Source: Isotricha intestinalis (lineage: Eukaryota; Ciliophora; Litostomatea; Vestibuliferida; Isotrichidae). From it: a stretch of 15,848 nt of DNA. The notes under the pieces are model-generated. The model ran no database searches. It saw only the letters and a list, made by a program, of their open reading frames with translations, and was not told where the DNA came from. Position numbers and translations under genes: made by a program. Positions 1 through 12,100 of this stretch are shown here, in pieces. Location: contig JAJJLU010004258.1 in assembly GCA_023807065.1 (NCBI GenBank), forward strand, positions 1 through 15,848. Direction: 5' to 3'. Positions within the stretch are counted from its first letter, which is position 1. Every line of letters starts with the position of its first letter.

Positions 1-101
1 AAAATAGACAAATTCCAAATTGGATAAGATATAGAACAGGAAATACAATAAGATATAATGCAAAAAAGAGAAATTGGAGAAGAACTAAATTAGGTTATTA
101 A
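1..101 (+). CDS. RPL39: Ribosomal protein eL39, C-terminal part (5' end outside window)
   Basis: This is the last 32 codons of the small, very basic large-subunit ribosomal protein eL39, which lies near the exit of the peptide tunnel. Reading in frame 3, the peptide runs [11 protein letters not shown], then [14 protein letters not shown], then RRTKLGY and a TAA stop at 99-101. This matches the family signature (NRPIP-WIR, then NTIRYN-KRRHWRRTKLG-) to the last residue. The full protein is normally about 51 residues, so roughly 19 codons and any intron lie upstream of the window. The frame is intact, uses CAA for Gln and ends in TAA. It is therefore an internal control that this genome uses TAA as a stop. 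Identification is confident despite the short length. Confidence 0.93.
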   Translation, partial: NRQIPNWIRYRTGNTIRYNAKKRNWRRTKLGY

Positions 102-275
102 ATAAAAACTAAAAATTAACTTAAAAGGAAAATGAAAAGTAAATTAAATAATATTCAAATTTTAATTTCATTTTATAAATTAAAAATAAGATTTATACTT
201 TCATTCCATAAATTAAATTTTTTAAATTACAAATAATAAAATATATTAATTAATTTTATTATAAAAAATATAAAA

Positions 276-1566
276 ATGATAAAAAAAATTGTACTTCTTC
301 AAATTTGATTTAAAGATTTTGGAATTATTGTTAAAAACAGTGGATGAAGTTTTAAATTTTTGTGCTATAATAAAATGGAAAATAAGATAATGATTTAATA
401 ATACAAATTTTAGCTTTAGATTTATTAGATTATTCTAATGAATGTAAATATGCAATGTGGTCTCAAGTTTCATCTAAAGTTTTTTTATCCTCATCAAACA
501 ATATAATTAATAATAGAAATGATATTATTGATGTTCAATTAAAAATTTTCTTTCAAATTCCTAATTTTTTTCAATTTATAAATCTTTGGAAGAACACATT
601 ATGTTAATTTCTCAAAAAATTATTCTATTTCTTATGAAATTATTTAAAAGAAAATAGTTTTGTTAAAGTAATTATTATAATAATTAATATAATAATAATG
701 TTATATCAAGTAATAATAATGTAAATAATATTCCTTCTTCAAAAGTTGAATCAATTAATTTAGATTTAAAATTATTATAAAATGAGAAGAAATAGAAAAG
801 TAAATTGAATTAAGCAATGTAATTGGCATTTGAAATGATTTGATTTATAAAGTAAAATATGAAAAAATTAACAAAGAATTAAACAGATTATATTGAATTT
901 TTACAAAAAGGTAATTCTCAATTGGTTGATGATATTTAAAGTGATAAATTAATTGGTCAAATTATGATGGAAATATCTTTAGGAGTTATTGAATATAAGA
1001 AGAACAATGGAAAGATAGATAAGTGTTAAAAAAGGGGAAAAATTGAATCTTTTCTTTCATTTTTTATTCAAAAAATGGATGAAGAACATTTATATAGAAA
1101 TAATAATGATAATAAAAAACAAAATAATAATAATTTAGATTTATTTGTGAAGGAACAATAAATTTTAAACAGGAAATAATATGATGAATAATAATCAAAT
1201 AGAAATATATTAGAAATTAATAATCAAAATTTCAATTTAATGAATAATAATCAAAATATGAGCATCATAAATTATTTAAAGATGAATAAACAAAATATAA
1301 ACTCAATAAATAAATGAATTCATTGGATAATAATAATAATGGAAATAATTTTAATATTAATAATAAATCTCAAAACTCAAATGGAATGAATTACAATTTT
1401 GATGTAAATGTCATAAATAAAATTCAAATCAAAATAATAATAATATGGGATTTAATATAAATAATACTATCAATAATAATAATATAAATAATAGAAAAAT
1501 AAATAATAAGTATAATATGGAAATGAATGATAAGGAAGTTATTATTGTTATGATGAAAATAATTAA
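276..1566 (+). pseudogene. Decayed VHS/GAT-type vesicle-trafficking adaptor (TOM1/GGA-like)
   Basis: VHS-GAT proteins bind ubiquitinated cargo and clathrin at endosomes. A possible start is ATG at 276, after which the frame shifts in an A-run. Codons from 307 read ILELLLKTVDEVLNFCAII, resembling VHS helix 1. An open stretch of 73 codons (386-604) reads LIIQILALDLLDYSNECKY, then MWSQVSSKVFL, the classic VHS core (LALDLLD..N., then V.SK.FL). From about 712 to 1314 a single frame is kept for about 200 codons. It contains a GAT-like helical stretch (LVDDI-SDKLIGQIMMEIS) and an Asn-rich tail, but carries about a dozen TAA/TAG codons and one TGA. Further Asn-rich coding-like segments in shifted frames continue to about 1566. 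The VHS match is seen in the translation; the GAT assignment is inference. It may instead be a gene read with suppressed stops, but the extra frameshifts favour a pseudogene. Confidence 0.6.
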
Positions 1567-1577
1567 ATTACAAACAC

Positions 1578-4500
1578 TCAAAAAATTATTTTTAGAGTCT
1601 TATAGAATATTAATTTTATAATTAGTAATTTACTCATTATTGATTTTTTTGAAAAAAATTCAAAAAATAAAAGATATAATATACAATTGATTAAAATATA
1701 AATAATTCTCAAAGGTAAAAATAATTTATTCAAATTTTCATTTGTCAAATCTGAAAATTTATTATATAGAAATTGAAATTCAATGTTTAATTGAGTTTTT
1801 AAAGTATTTACAATATTTAATTCAAAATCATTTTCAATATTTTTAATCTTTTTTTCAATTTCTTCAAATTTATATAAAATTTCTCTGGTTTTTGAAGATA
1901 AAAAAAAATGAATCTTTAAAATTTTTTTGATAAAATTGAATATAAAATCTATCATTTAATGAATTAATATTAGAATAAAATTTTTTAATTTTTATTTCCA
2001 ATATTTTTTGTAAAATAATTATAAATTTTTCAATAGATTCTTTACCAAAAACTAAATTAGGAGATTATTGAAATTTTTTTTATAATTATTAACAACATCA
2101 TTCAATTTTTTTGTATTTAGAAATTCTGTATATTTTTATTGTGGGAATCAATAACTGTGCTATCAATCATTTCAATTAATGAAGAATAATTATTAATGGT
2201 TGGTAAATATTTTCCAATAAAATTATCATAAATTATTTTTGAATTATTATCAAAAGAATTTGTTGAGATATTAGTATTAATTTTATTATAATTATCTCTT
2301 CCTTTCACATTCCGACCACTTGCTGTCCTCCAATCTGCTCCTATTTTAAATCTTTTAGGATTTTTTTTTTTTTATAACAAAAATGATCTGAATATTTATA
2401 ATAAAAAGGATATGAGTTATTTTATTCATCAAATAATTGTTTTCCTTTATTGTATAATTCAAGGGAAGAATTTGAAAAATTTTGTAAATATTTAGAATTT
2501 ATATCGTTTCTAATTTTATCTTCATAAATTGATTCACTTATAAATTTATGAATTAAATCTTTAATTATTTTTAAATTATCAATATATCCTGATAAAAAAT
2601 ATAAATGTTCATCTTTTATACTTATTAAAATCAATTTTCTAGAATATTTTTGTATCTAGTACATCTATTATTGAATTATAAATATAGAAAAAATTTTTTT
2701 ATCAATTTATTCAAAATTATTCGAAATCCATTCTTTATAATTATCCAATAATTCTTGAAATTTAAAATATATTTCAGTTACAACATATCCTGATGTTTTT
2801 CTTGAGCTTCCAGATTTTTCATATTCTTTAACAACATTATTTAAATAATTATATAAATATTTATAATTATTTTGATCCCTTAATTTTACTGTTTCTAAGG
2901 CAGAATTTAGAAAATTATCATAATTTTTAACTAAAATTTTTAAATCCCGAGAAGTAATTATTTCAATTAAATGAAATGCAATATCTCCTAATTTTAATCT
3001 ATATTTTCTGACATTTCTATTTTAATTTTTTCAAATTTATTTTTCATTTCACTAACTTCACTATTTAATACTGTTTTTAAATTATCTGCTGATAATTTTA
3101 ATTATCTACTTTTATTTGTTAATAATTCTTCATTTAATTTATAAATGCGATGGTAATATTGATAAGATGAAAATAATTCATAAAATTTATTATTTGACAT
3201 TAATAAAATATTATCTCTAATTGTATCAATTATATCAAGATGATTTGTATAAAAATTCCATTAATTCAATACTTTCGATTATTAATTTTATTTCTTTTAT
3301 TAAAGAATTACTTTCATTTGAAAAAAATAGGAAATATTTTTTTCTAAATGTGTTGATAATTGCTTTCCATAAGTATTTTTATTTTGAAGGTAATTATCAT
3401 TAATTTTATTTTTTATAATATTTATATGTTCTTCAACTTCTGAAATTATTGAAAACAATGAGATTTTAATATTATTTCTATTTAAAGCATCAACTCCTTC
3501 TTTTAAAATTGGAGATGTTAATAATCTATTCAAAATTGATTCAAGCATTCCTAGTTTATCTCCTATTAAATTTTTTTAAGTTCTATTAAAAATGTACCTT
3601 TTTTAATTGAATTAAATAAATTTCTTTCATGTTAGTTTAAAAATTCAACAGGGCCTCTATAATTGATAATATAATGTATACATTAAAGGTAAATTAAATT
3701 CTTTTAAATTTTCAATTCCTTTTTTTTATATCTTGAATAAATTTAATCCAAAAATGTGAATATTTGCTGCGTGTTCTTTGGCTTTATTTAATATTGTTAA
3801 ATATTGATTTCTAATATCTTTTAGCATTTTTTTTTCATTGATTCCTTCTTTAGTCACATTAATATTTACTTTTTTAAAAATATCAATACTTTCTTTTAAA
3901 ATAAGCTTAATTCCATCAAAAATATATTTTGCTTATTTAATGAAAGCCTCTATTAAAGATTTATAGGCCCATTATATAATCTACTAATATCAAAAATAGA
4001 TGTAATGTGATTGGAAAATTTTCCTAAATTTTCTGTTATTATATTTAACCAATCATTTTTAATTTGAATTCTAATAAATTCACATTTTTCACTTAATTTT
4101 TTCCCAATAGATAAAATTGAATTAGTATATTTCAATATAATATTTCCAACATTTGAATTTATTGTATGAATATATAGTGGTATATTTATATCTAAAATTG
4201 AGAAAATTGATTGAACATTAATTGTACCTTCTGAACTTTCTCCATGAATTACAACTCCCAATGCAAATTTAACACCAAATAAATTTATTTTAAATACTTT
4301 AAATGAAAATTCAATTGAATCTTTAATTTTATTTATTTCATTTTCTTCTGTCTTTACTTTTAATTCTCTTCCAAACTTAATATATTTTTCTTCTGAAATA
4401 TTAAACATTTTTAATAATCTTAAAGTATCGTTTTTTTCACTTGAATAATCTTTTACATAAGTAATATTTTCATTTAAAATTTTTTATTATTTCAGTTATA

Positions 4501-5776
4501 GTATTATTTCTTGAAGAATACACTAAAATTGTTTCAGAAGATTCATTAAATAACATTTTTTTAATACCATTAGGAATTACTCCTATATTTTCACTTTTAA
4601 AAGGATTATTTTCATCATTTTCATCTTCAATTTGTTCATTATCATCACTTTCAAATTTAGCATTTCCAAAAGAAGATATTTAAGTTAGAGTATATTTTTC
4701 ATTATCAACTGTGTTATTTGAAATTGTTTCAATTTCACTATTTTTTAAAGCAAATCCGTTAAAGTAAGTATTTTCTTTATTTTCTTTCTCAAATTTTGTT
4801 TAATTCTCATTTTCTTGATTCAAAATTCTTAATCTTGAATTTTGAGAAATATCAAGATTAATATCATATAAAGTTCCATTTAATAATTGAATCATCATAT
4901 CATCTAAATCTTTTGCAAAATTAACTTCTAATATTTTTCCATCTTCATAAAAAGAAAAATTCATTATTGAAATACTTAAATCAGAATTTATATTATTTGT
5001 AACATTTTCAAATCCATCATTTTCAATATAATCACTATTTCCACGGATAAATTTTGAAAAATTCAAATTTTTTAATTCTTCAAAGTTTTAATTCAATTTC
5101 AGTAATTTCTCCATACCCTTTATCAATAATATCTTTATTTGAATAATTTTCTCCATTTTCAAAATATTCTAAAATATTAATTCCTCCAGAAGGAATAGTA
5201 ACATTAACGTCATTGACACTTGAATTCAATACTAAAAGATTTGCAAAAAAAATTGATAAATCTACATTATTTGAATTTATATCATAAATATTCAAAAGAA
5301 AATAAGAAGTTGAAATTATATCTTTTGTTGAATTTTCATTATCAACTTCCATTATAGAATGAATTTTCTTGATTTTCTTATATACTAAAGTTTCATTTAA
5401 ATAATCTTTTATTTTATTATTTGTTTAATTGAGATTTCAGGGTTTATTTGATTTAAAAATGAATTTTCATTAAAAATTGTGGAATTTTTTGAATTATTAG
5501 ATAATTAATGATGATGATGATGATTTTGTTGGAATTTCTTTAATGAAATATATTATAAAAAATATTGAAATGAAAATTACAAGAATTAACAAAATTACTA
5601 AAAAATTTTTTGAAAAGTTATATTTTTTTTTTCTTTGAGACAACACATTTGACTCAATATAATTATTAGAAGAATCCTTTTTATCAAAAGAAATATTTAT
5701 TTTATCCCTTTTTCTGAATGATGATATATAAACTCAATAAAATAATTGATAAATATAATTTCAAAAAATTATTCAT
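1578..5776 (-). pseudogene. Large decayed gene for a membrane-anchored protein of unknown family
   Basis: I do not recognise the family. Joined by eye across shifted frames, the minus strand gives about 1,300-1,400 codons of coherent protein-like sequence. Near the start there is a basic tail (QRKKKYNFSKNF), one strongly hydrophobic segment (FLVILLILVIFISIFFIIYF) around 5550-5615, and a Ser run from a TCA repeat near 5506-5522. A long Asn/Glu/Ile-rich region follows, with amphipathic helices. Near the 3' end is a basic block, KRFKIGADWRTASGRNVKGR, around 2300-2365. Longest open pieces are 3953-4408 (151 codons), 1578-1955 (125), 5080-5352 and 4800-5066. They are separated by about ten one-base or two-base shifts (near 5082, 4480, 3961, 3650, 3560, 3310, 3235, 3015, 2680) and by in-frame TAA codons at 4800-4802, 4680-4682, 3933-3935 and 3632-3634. 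The exact 5' end is unclear; the ATG at 5774-5776 is a guess. It could be two adjacent genes. Confidence 0.5.
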
Positions 5777-6156
5777 ATATAAAAAATGAAATTTTATTTA
5801 ATTTACGAATTAAATTTTTCAAATTCATTTATTATTTATTAAAATAAAGTATTTTATTCAATTATTTGAAAAATTGGACTTTTTCGATTACTATTTAATT
5901 TGTAAATTTATAAGTTTAATTAAAAAAGTTATTTTTAGCATAATTAAATTTATATATTAATATATTTATATCGAATTTATTTAAATTTAATTGTTTTTGA
6001 ATCTAATTTTCCTATTTATTCAATTTACAATTAAACAATTAATTATTTTTTTAAAAATAATTTATTGATTATTTATAATATATTTTATCATGAATATATA
6101 CAAATAATGAATTATAATCTTCAATAAATTAATTCAAAAACTCTAAACTCATATAA
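5777..6156. other. AT-rich intergenic spacer
   Basis: This stretch of about 380 bases lies between the stop of the membrane-protein gene at 6157 and the presumed 5' end of the large decayed gene. It is almost pure A/T with many stops in all frames, and I see no coding signal, RNA gene or long repeat. By position it must hold the terminator of the gene at 6157-7890 and the former promoter of the large minus-strand gene. No motif can be singled out in this base composition. Confidence 0.5.
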
Positions 6157-7890
6157 TTAATAAATAAATGAATCATAAAAAAATTCTATCAATCTTTGAT
6201 CAATTTCACTTTTATTATTTCTTTTATTTTCTTTTACTACTTTTAATAAAGTAGATACTATTTTTTTATCATCATTATAAAATAATTTTTTATTTGTTAA
6301 CATTTTCTTTTTCATAATAAAGTCATCAGTATATATGAAATCATTAGAAATAAATTTATATAAAGATAGTTGTTTTTCATTAAATAAAATATATTTTAAT
6401 TTATCATATTCTTCGAACTTAGATATAAAATAAGGAATATCTAAAAATTTTAAAATTAAACCTCTAAATTTATAATAAATTTTCAATTTTTTAGAATTAT
6501 TTTTTTTAAAAATTCTAATCATAAAATTACATTTACATATATTTATTTTTAAAAGTTCCCAATAAGAAAAATTAATTTTGATTTTTTTTCTATTTTTCCA
6601 ATTTTCTAAAAATTTATTAATTTCATTTTCATTATTTTTATCATTTATTTTTTCTACATAATTATTTTTTTTAAATTTTAAAGAAAAATTTCGAACAAAT
6701 TGCTCATTTGAATTTTCGTTATCATTACTAGTTACTTTTTTTATATTGCTTTCATGAATAGATAATTTATTATTCAATGGAAGATTATTAATAGTCTTTA
6801 GACTCTTTATACTTTTGATTGAATTGGCATGAATTCTATCATTTCTAAATTCAATTAAAACATTTAAAAGTTTTTCATCTCTTCTTCCTATAGATATTAA
6901 ATAGATAAAATGAGGAAAAATATTTAATGCTAAACTGACAATTCCTCCAATTTGTGATAAATAATCTTGTATTTTAACATACACTCTTTTATTTTGAAAA
7001 GCATGATTAGAAGGATAGATTCTAATTCTTGCTAAAACAATATCAGTTTCATCATTTTTAAAATAAGAAAGGGTATTATATGAGTTATATGCTTTTGAAA
7101 TTTTATTCTTTTTAAATAACAATCCATCATCAGTTTCTAAAGTTTCTTCTTGAATATAAATATCTAAACCTTTTACATAATGAATAGTAGGAACAACAGT
7201 GAATTTTTGAATAAAATGTTGAATTGGATTTTTATAATCTAAAGGATTTATTCCACTTACCCCAAGAGATACAAAAATTTCAGTACCATATAATTGAATG
7301 AAATCAATTATGTCTTTTCGAGGAGGACAATTAGGATTAATTAATCCAAAACAATAAGCTACGGTAATATATAAAGTTCCTTGTATTCCTTCAGAATAAA
7401 ATAAACGAGTTTTATTTAAATTTCTACCATCAAGACATATACTACCATTAACTATTTCACTTCTATATATATCTTCTGAAATATTTGGAAAAAATTCTTT
7501 TGAACATTTAACAAAATCAATAGTTTCTCCATCTATAAATTCTTCATTTTTGATATTATATTCTTCATAATATGCAAAAATATAAAAATAATTTGATAGT
7601 TCTTCATAACTCAATCCTCTATATGTTATTGCAATAGGCATTATTGAAAGTAAATTATCAACATTAATATATTTTTTATCATATAATTCCATTCTTGTTA
7701 CTGCAGGGTTTAATCTGTTTAATAAATTATCAGAATTTAATATGGTATATAATATAAAAAATACAAAAGATAATAATGAAAATATTCCTCCAGTAATTGT
7801 TTTTGACTTTATATTTTTTTCAATGGTAAAATAAGTATAAGCTCCATAAATATCTATTGATTCAAAAAAATTTGCAATAATTGATTTCAT
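6157..7890 (-). CDS. Two-pass membrane protein of a ciliate-type family
   Basis: This is an intact 577-codon frame ending in TAA; the start is the first ATG, with a stop-rich leader upstream. Residues 1-33 are a short basic cytosolic tail. TM1 spans about 34-52 (GGIFSLLSFVFFILYTIL). Residues 55-300 form a lumenal/extracellular domain with Cys at about 129, 152, 180 and 188 and N-glycosylation sequons (NIS, NGS, NKT). The block KIQDYLSQIGGIVSL (306-320) leads into TM2 (about 316-334). Residues 335-577 are a Lys/Asn-rich cytosolic tail. From memory, an expanded set of Tetrahymena and Paramecium 'transmembrane protein, putative' genes shares this layout, with a (K/R)xQDxLxxIGG motif just before the second membrane span. 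No biochemical role is known to me. It is one of the clean genes, with no in-frame stop or shift, unlike its neighbours on either side. Confidence 0.85.
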   Translation of the reverse strand: MKSIIANFFESIDIYGAYTYFTIEKNIKSKTITGGIFSLLSFVFFILYTILNSDNLLNRLNPAVTRMELYDKKYINVDNLLSIMPIAITYRGLSYEELSNYFYIFAYYEEYNIKNEEFIDGETIDFVKCSKEFFPNISEDIYRSEIVNGSICLDGRNLNKTRLFYSEGIQGTLYITVAYCFGLINPNCPPRKDIIDFIQLYGTEIFVSLGVSGINPLDYKNPIQHFIQKFTVVPTIHYVKGLDIYIQEETLETDDGLLFKKNKISKAYNSYNTLSYFKNDETDIVLARIRIYPSNHAFQNKRVYVKIQDYLSQIGGIVSLALNIFPHFIYLISIGRRDEKLLNVLIEFRNDRIHANSIKSIKSLKTINNLPLNNKLSIHESNIKKVTSNDNENSNEQFVRNFSLKFKKNNYVEKINDKNNENEINKFLENWKNRKKIKINFSYWELLKINICKCNFMIRIFKKNNSKKLKIYYKFRGLILKFLDIPYFISKFEEYDKLKYILFNEKQLSLYKFISNDFIYTDDFIMKKKMLTNKKLFYNDDKKIVSTLLKVVKENKRNNKSEIDQRLIEFFYDSFIY

Positions 7891-8158
7891 TTAATTATTT
7901 GAATAAAATCTGAGATATAAATAATAATTTTATTTTTGTCAAAAAAATTTAAAAGATAAATTCAAATATTAAAATTTATAAGCTTCAAATTTATTATATT
8001 AATCTTTTAAAAAAAGTGATTTTCAAAATTTATCATAATATAATGCGACTTGAAAGTACTAATAATCTTTTATTTAAAATCTTATTTTGAAATAATTGTT
8101 AAAAAAAATATTATAATTATTAAAAAAAATATTTATTATATTTTAGAATTAAAAATAA

Positions 8159-8383
8159 ATGTCTTCTTCAAAAAAATGCATTTGTTTGAATTTTAGTTAT
8201 TTTATTAAATAATATAAGATTAATTAACAAAGAAAAAAAGAAACATATAATAATTTTTTTTTAATTGAAGAAATATGTTATTTAGAAATTGAAAAGGCAA
8301 AAAATAAATTATACAAAAAAATTAAAAAAGATAATAATTAAATTTATTTTATATAGATTAAAAAATAAAAGAATTTTAATTGA
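8159..8383 (+). pseudogene. Weak coding relic, unknown
   Basis: From ATG at 8159-8161 one frame reads MSSSKKCICLNFSYFIK and later NNFFLIEEICYLEIEKAKNK, then a Lys-rich end. It is interrupted by five TAA/TAG codons and reaches TGA at 8381-8383 without a frameshift. The middle stretch looks like an amphipathic helix of a real protein, but AT-rich random sequence gives similar residues, so the support is thin. I do not recognise a family. The 5' flank 7891-8158 holds nothing I can identify beyond the shared upstream region of this relic and of the gene ending at 6157. Confidence 0.25.
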
Positions 8384-8438
8384 AAATAATCAGTAAATAG
8401 GTAATTAGAAAATGGAAAAAATAATACAACTAATTATT

Positions 8439-9114
8439 TTATATAAAAAATTCAATTACATTAAATCCATTTTTCATAAAATTGTCTAAGGTCATATTCA
8501 TAATATCCAAATTCATAATATTTGCAAGGTTTAATCCTTCAAAATCATTTTTGAATTGCTCCAAAAAAATATTTATTTCAGATAATAATGAAAAATATTT
8601 TTTATCAAAATATTCAATTTATATCTTTAATTATTATTATATAATTTTTTTGCAATAAATTCTTTAAATAATGAAATATAATCTGATATTTTAAAATTTT
8701 TTATATTGATTTTTGATATTTCATTTGTAAATTTTTTTAATATATCAAAACCATATTTTCCTTGATAAATTTTGGTTAAAATAGAATTTTTTTTAACTTT
8801 TTCTTTTAAATTTTTAGGAATATATTTTAAAATGTCATTTTGAATGTATTTAAAAGGAATTGAAAAAGAATCAAGTAAATTTTTATTATTTTTTTTAATT
8901 TGCTCTCCAATCTCGAATAAATCACTTGAATTTTTGGATAAAATTTTTGCTAAACCTGAAATTGATGAAATATTATTGTATACTTGATTTAAATTTGAAT
9001 TGAAAAAATTTGGAATAGTATTTAACATATTTTTTATCAAATTTGTTATTTCATCATACTCAAATGAAGGAATATTTCTTAATATATAATCAAATTATTT
9101 TTTTCTTTTGACAT
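8439..9114 (-). pseudogene. Decayed gene, hypothetical protein
   Basis: I do not recognise this protein. The likely start is ATG at 9112-9114 (MSKEKNN), followed by a shift in an A-run into the frame DYILRNIPSFEYDEITNLI. That frame continues into the longest open piece (8627-9040, 137 codons). After the TAA at 8627 a second shift leads to FDKKYFSLLSEINIFLEQF, then a stretch ending NGFNVIEFFI and a TAA at 8439-8441, with one further in-frame TAA near 8618. The joined length would be about 220 residues, mostly amphipathic helix with a Lys/Asn/Ile-rich composition. It has no obvious membrane segment or catalytic motif. It is divergently placed against the CBM20-TPS-TPP gene with about 80 bp between the two starts. 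Confidence 0.45.
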
Positions 9115-9194
9115 TTTTTATATTTTTAATATATTAAATAATTTTTTAAATATTGAAGTAAATTATCATTTAATTAAATATTTTTGCTAAATAA
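9115..9194. promoter_or_regulatory. Divergent intergenic region, presumed bidirectional promoter
   Basis: These 80 bases separate the start of a minus-strand decayed gene (9114) from the start of the plus-strand CBM20-TPS-TPP gene (9195). The sequence is nearly all A/T with no recognisable box. The plus-strand start context is AAATAA directly before ATGG, with the in-frame TAA fixing this ATG as the first possible start. The promoter role is inferred only from the geometry. Confidence 0.4.
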
Positions 9195-12100
9195 ATGGAA
9201 GAACAAAAAAATTGTTTTGTTCAATTTAAATTTATGCATCAAACATTTCCAGGAGAAGAAATTCATATAACAGGAAATATTCCATCATTAGGAAATTGGT
9301 CGATAGAAAATAGTGAAAGGATGATAACAAATAATCAAGATTACCCTTTATGGAAAAGTAAAGAAAATATAATAGCACGTCAAAATTCTGAAATTCAATA
9401 TAAATATTTAATATTTAAAGATGGTAAATTTGTTCAATGGGAAAAAACAGAAAATAATGCAAATAGAAGAGTAAAAGTAGGTAATTATTTTAGATTAGTT
9501 ATAAATGATCCAGGAAGTACAATTGAAAAATTTACTCCTTCAATTCCTCTTTCAATACCTAATACTCCTTCAAAAGATGATTATAATTTTTATGATTTTG
9601 AAGTTGATTCTAAAATCATGGATTCTAATATTAATATTAATGGAGATAATATTAATAATAAAATCAATTTACAAGATTTAGTTGATAATGATAATAAAAA
9701 AAATATTCTTTATGAAAATGAAGGTGATGAAGATTTATTACCTGAGTTAAATTGCGAAGAAGAATCAAATGATAGTATTGATGAAAATAATTGTAATAAT
9801 ATTGATAAAGATATTATTGAAGATAAGGAAATTACTATTGATGATGATTTAATTATTTGTTCTTTATATTTACCTGTTTATGTCATTAAAAATAATAATA
9901 AAGATGATAATAATAAATGGAGAATTAAATTTGTAACTGAACCTATTTATAGAAATCTTTATTATGTTACTAAAAATGAAAAGAATATAAAATGGGTTGG
10001 AATATTAAATAAATTTTATACTTTTAATAAAGATGAATTAAGTGAAATTTATGATTTATTAGAAAAAAAATATAAAATGTTCCCTTTACAAATAACTGAA
10101 TCAATATATAAAAAATTAATAAATATATTAAAAGAATCAGTTGATCCAATTTTTCACTATATGACAACTAATAAATTTTGTAATACATTTATTTCATTAG
10201 ATAAGCAATTTGAATTATATAGAACATTTAATGAAATAACAACAGATAAATTATTAAATATTATAACAGAAAAAAGTTTAATATTGATAAATGATTTATG
10301 TTATTTTTTAATTCCTTCATTATTATATTCAATGTGTTCAAACTTTAAGCATAAAATAGTAGAGAAAATATCAATAGGATATTTTATTCATAGACATTTT
10401 CCAAGTATAGATGTATTTATGCAACTTCCATTTAGAGAAGAAATTTTAAAATCACTTTTAAATTGTTCTGTAATTGGTTTTCATATATTTGAATCTAATA
10501 GAAATTTTTTAACTGCTGCTAAAGTTTTATTAAATGTTGATTATAGTTCAACTTTACAAGGTGATATTGTTTTAAGTTATTTAGGAAGAAAATTAATAGT
10601 TAGAGTAAGTAATATTTCTCCTGAACCTGATTTAATTAAACATGTTATAGAAAAAGAAAAATTTAAAAAATTATATAATGAATTAAAAGAAGTTAATCAA
10701 GATAAATTTGTTTTTGTTTCAATGGATGGAATTCAATTTCTCATTACTATTATTCAAAAATTAGAAGGTTTAAAAAGATTTATTGAAGATTTAGGTGAAA
10801 ATAAAAATAAAATAATATATTATCAATATATTTATATTGATTCTGAAGAATTGGATCAAAATAATAATTTTATTTTATCAAAAGATGAAGAAAACTTAAT
10901 AAATCAAATTAAGAAATTTTCAGAAGAAATTTGTAATCAAAATAAAGAAAATAATATTATTATAAAAGTTGGTAATTATTCTTATAGTCAAAGATTAGCA
11001 ATATTAGCAAGTGCAAATTGTTTTGTAAGAACATCAAAAAGAGGAAGTTATTCTCTTGGATTATATGAATTTTTACTTATTAAAATTTTTTTAAATGACA
11101 CTAATTTAGTTGAATATATGTTTTCTGAATGTATTAATCCTACTTTAGCTAATTCTATTAGAATTATTCCTTTTGATTCTAAATCTATTCATGAAGGTTT
11201 CATTAAAGTTTATCAAAATTTATGTGATAAAAAAAATTCTAAAGATAATAAAAAAATATCGAAAGATAATAAAAAAAATGATTTTAATTTAGTTAAAAGA
11301 AGTTCTTGTAAAAAATGGTTATTTTCTATTTTTAAAGATATTAAAAATGCTAATAATTTTCAAGAATACTTTATTAGTTCTGGAATTGGATTAAATTTTA
11401 AATTTATGAAAAATCAAAATAAAATAACAGAATTAAATTCAAAAGAGTTAATTGATAATTATGAATTGTCATCAAGAAGATTAATTTTTTTTAATTTAGA
11501 AGATATAGATTTAAATAAAACTCAAAAAATAATATCTTTATTAAATGAATTAGGAAAAGATTCAAAAAACTTAATATATATTATGTCAAAAAATAATGAA
11601 ACAAGTTTATTAAATGAATTTAAAGATTTAAATCACTTATTTTTAGTAAGTGAAAATGGATTTTCTTTTAAAGTACCTTCAGAAAATAATTTTAATAAAT
11701 TATATACAGATTTAATATCAAATATATGGATCACAGAAGTAATAGAAATGTTAGAACCTTACACTAAAAATTGTGAAGGAGCTTCAATTGAAATTCAACA
11801 AAGTTGTATAATATGGAATTATGAAGAATGTGATGCTGAACAAGGTTTATTATATTCTAAACAAATTATGAATAAATTAGAATCTTCAATTAAAAATATT
11901 AAATTGCAAATTAATAAAGGAATTAATCATATTAAAATATCAAATAAAAATATTAATAAAGGAGTTTTTGCTTCTCATATTATTAAAGATATGGTTATGA
12001 AAGAGAAAAATCCTGATTTTATTTGGGCTATTGGGAATTCTGAAAATGATGAAATTTTATTTAGTTATTTAAATAAAATTCAAAAAGAATTAGAGGAACA

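Noticed and set aside
1081..1530. Simple AAT microsatellite
   Set aside because: The AAT-rich stretch keeps protein-like phase with Asp, Gln, Met and Phe codons interspersed, so it is better seen as the Asn-rich tail of the VHS/GAT relic. No CRISPR-like spaced repeat was seen anywhere.
3221..3403. 60-codon plus-strand frame
   Set aside because: It lies antisense to the minus-strand large relic, whose translation is the more protein-like. The plus frame is a shadow.
1578..5776. Euplotes-like programmed +1 frameshifting (several breaks skip a T at TGA)
   Set aside because: Shifts of both phases occur, mostly near A/T runs, with no constant slippery codon. Intact neighbours need none, and Cys is TGT/TGC rather than TGA.
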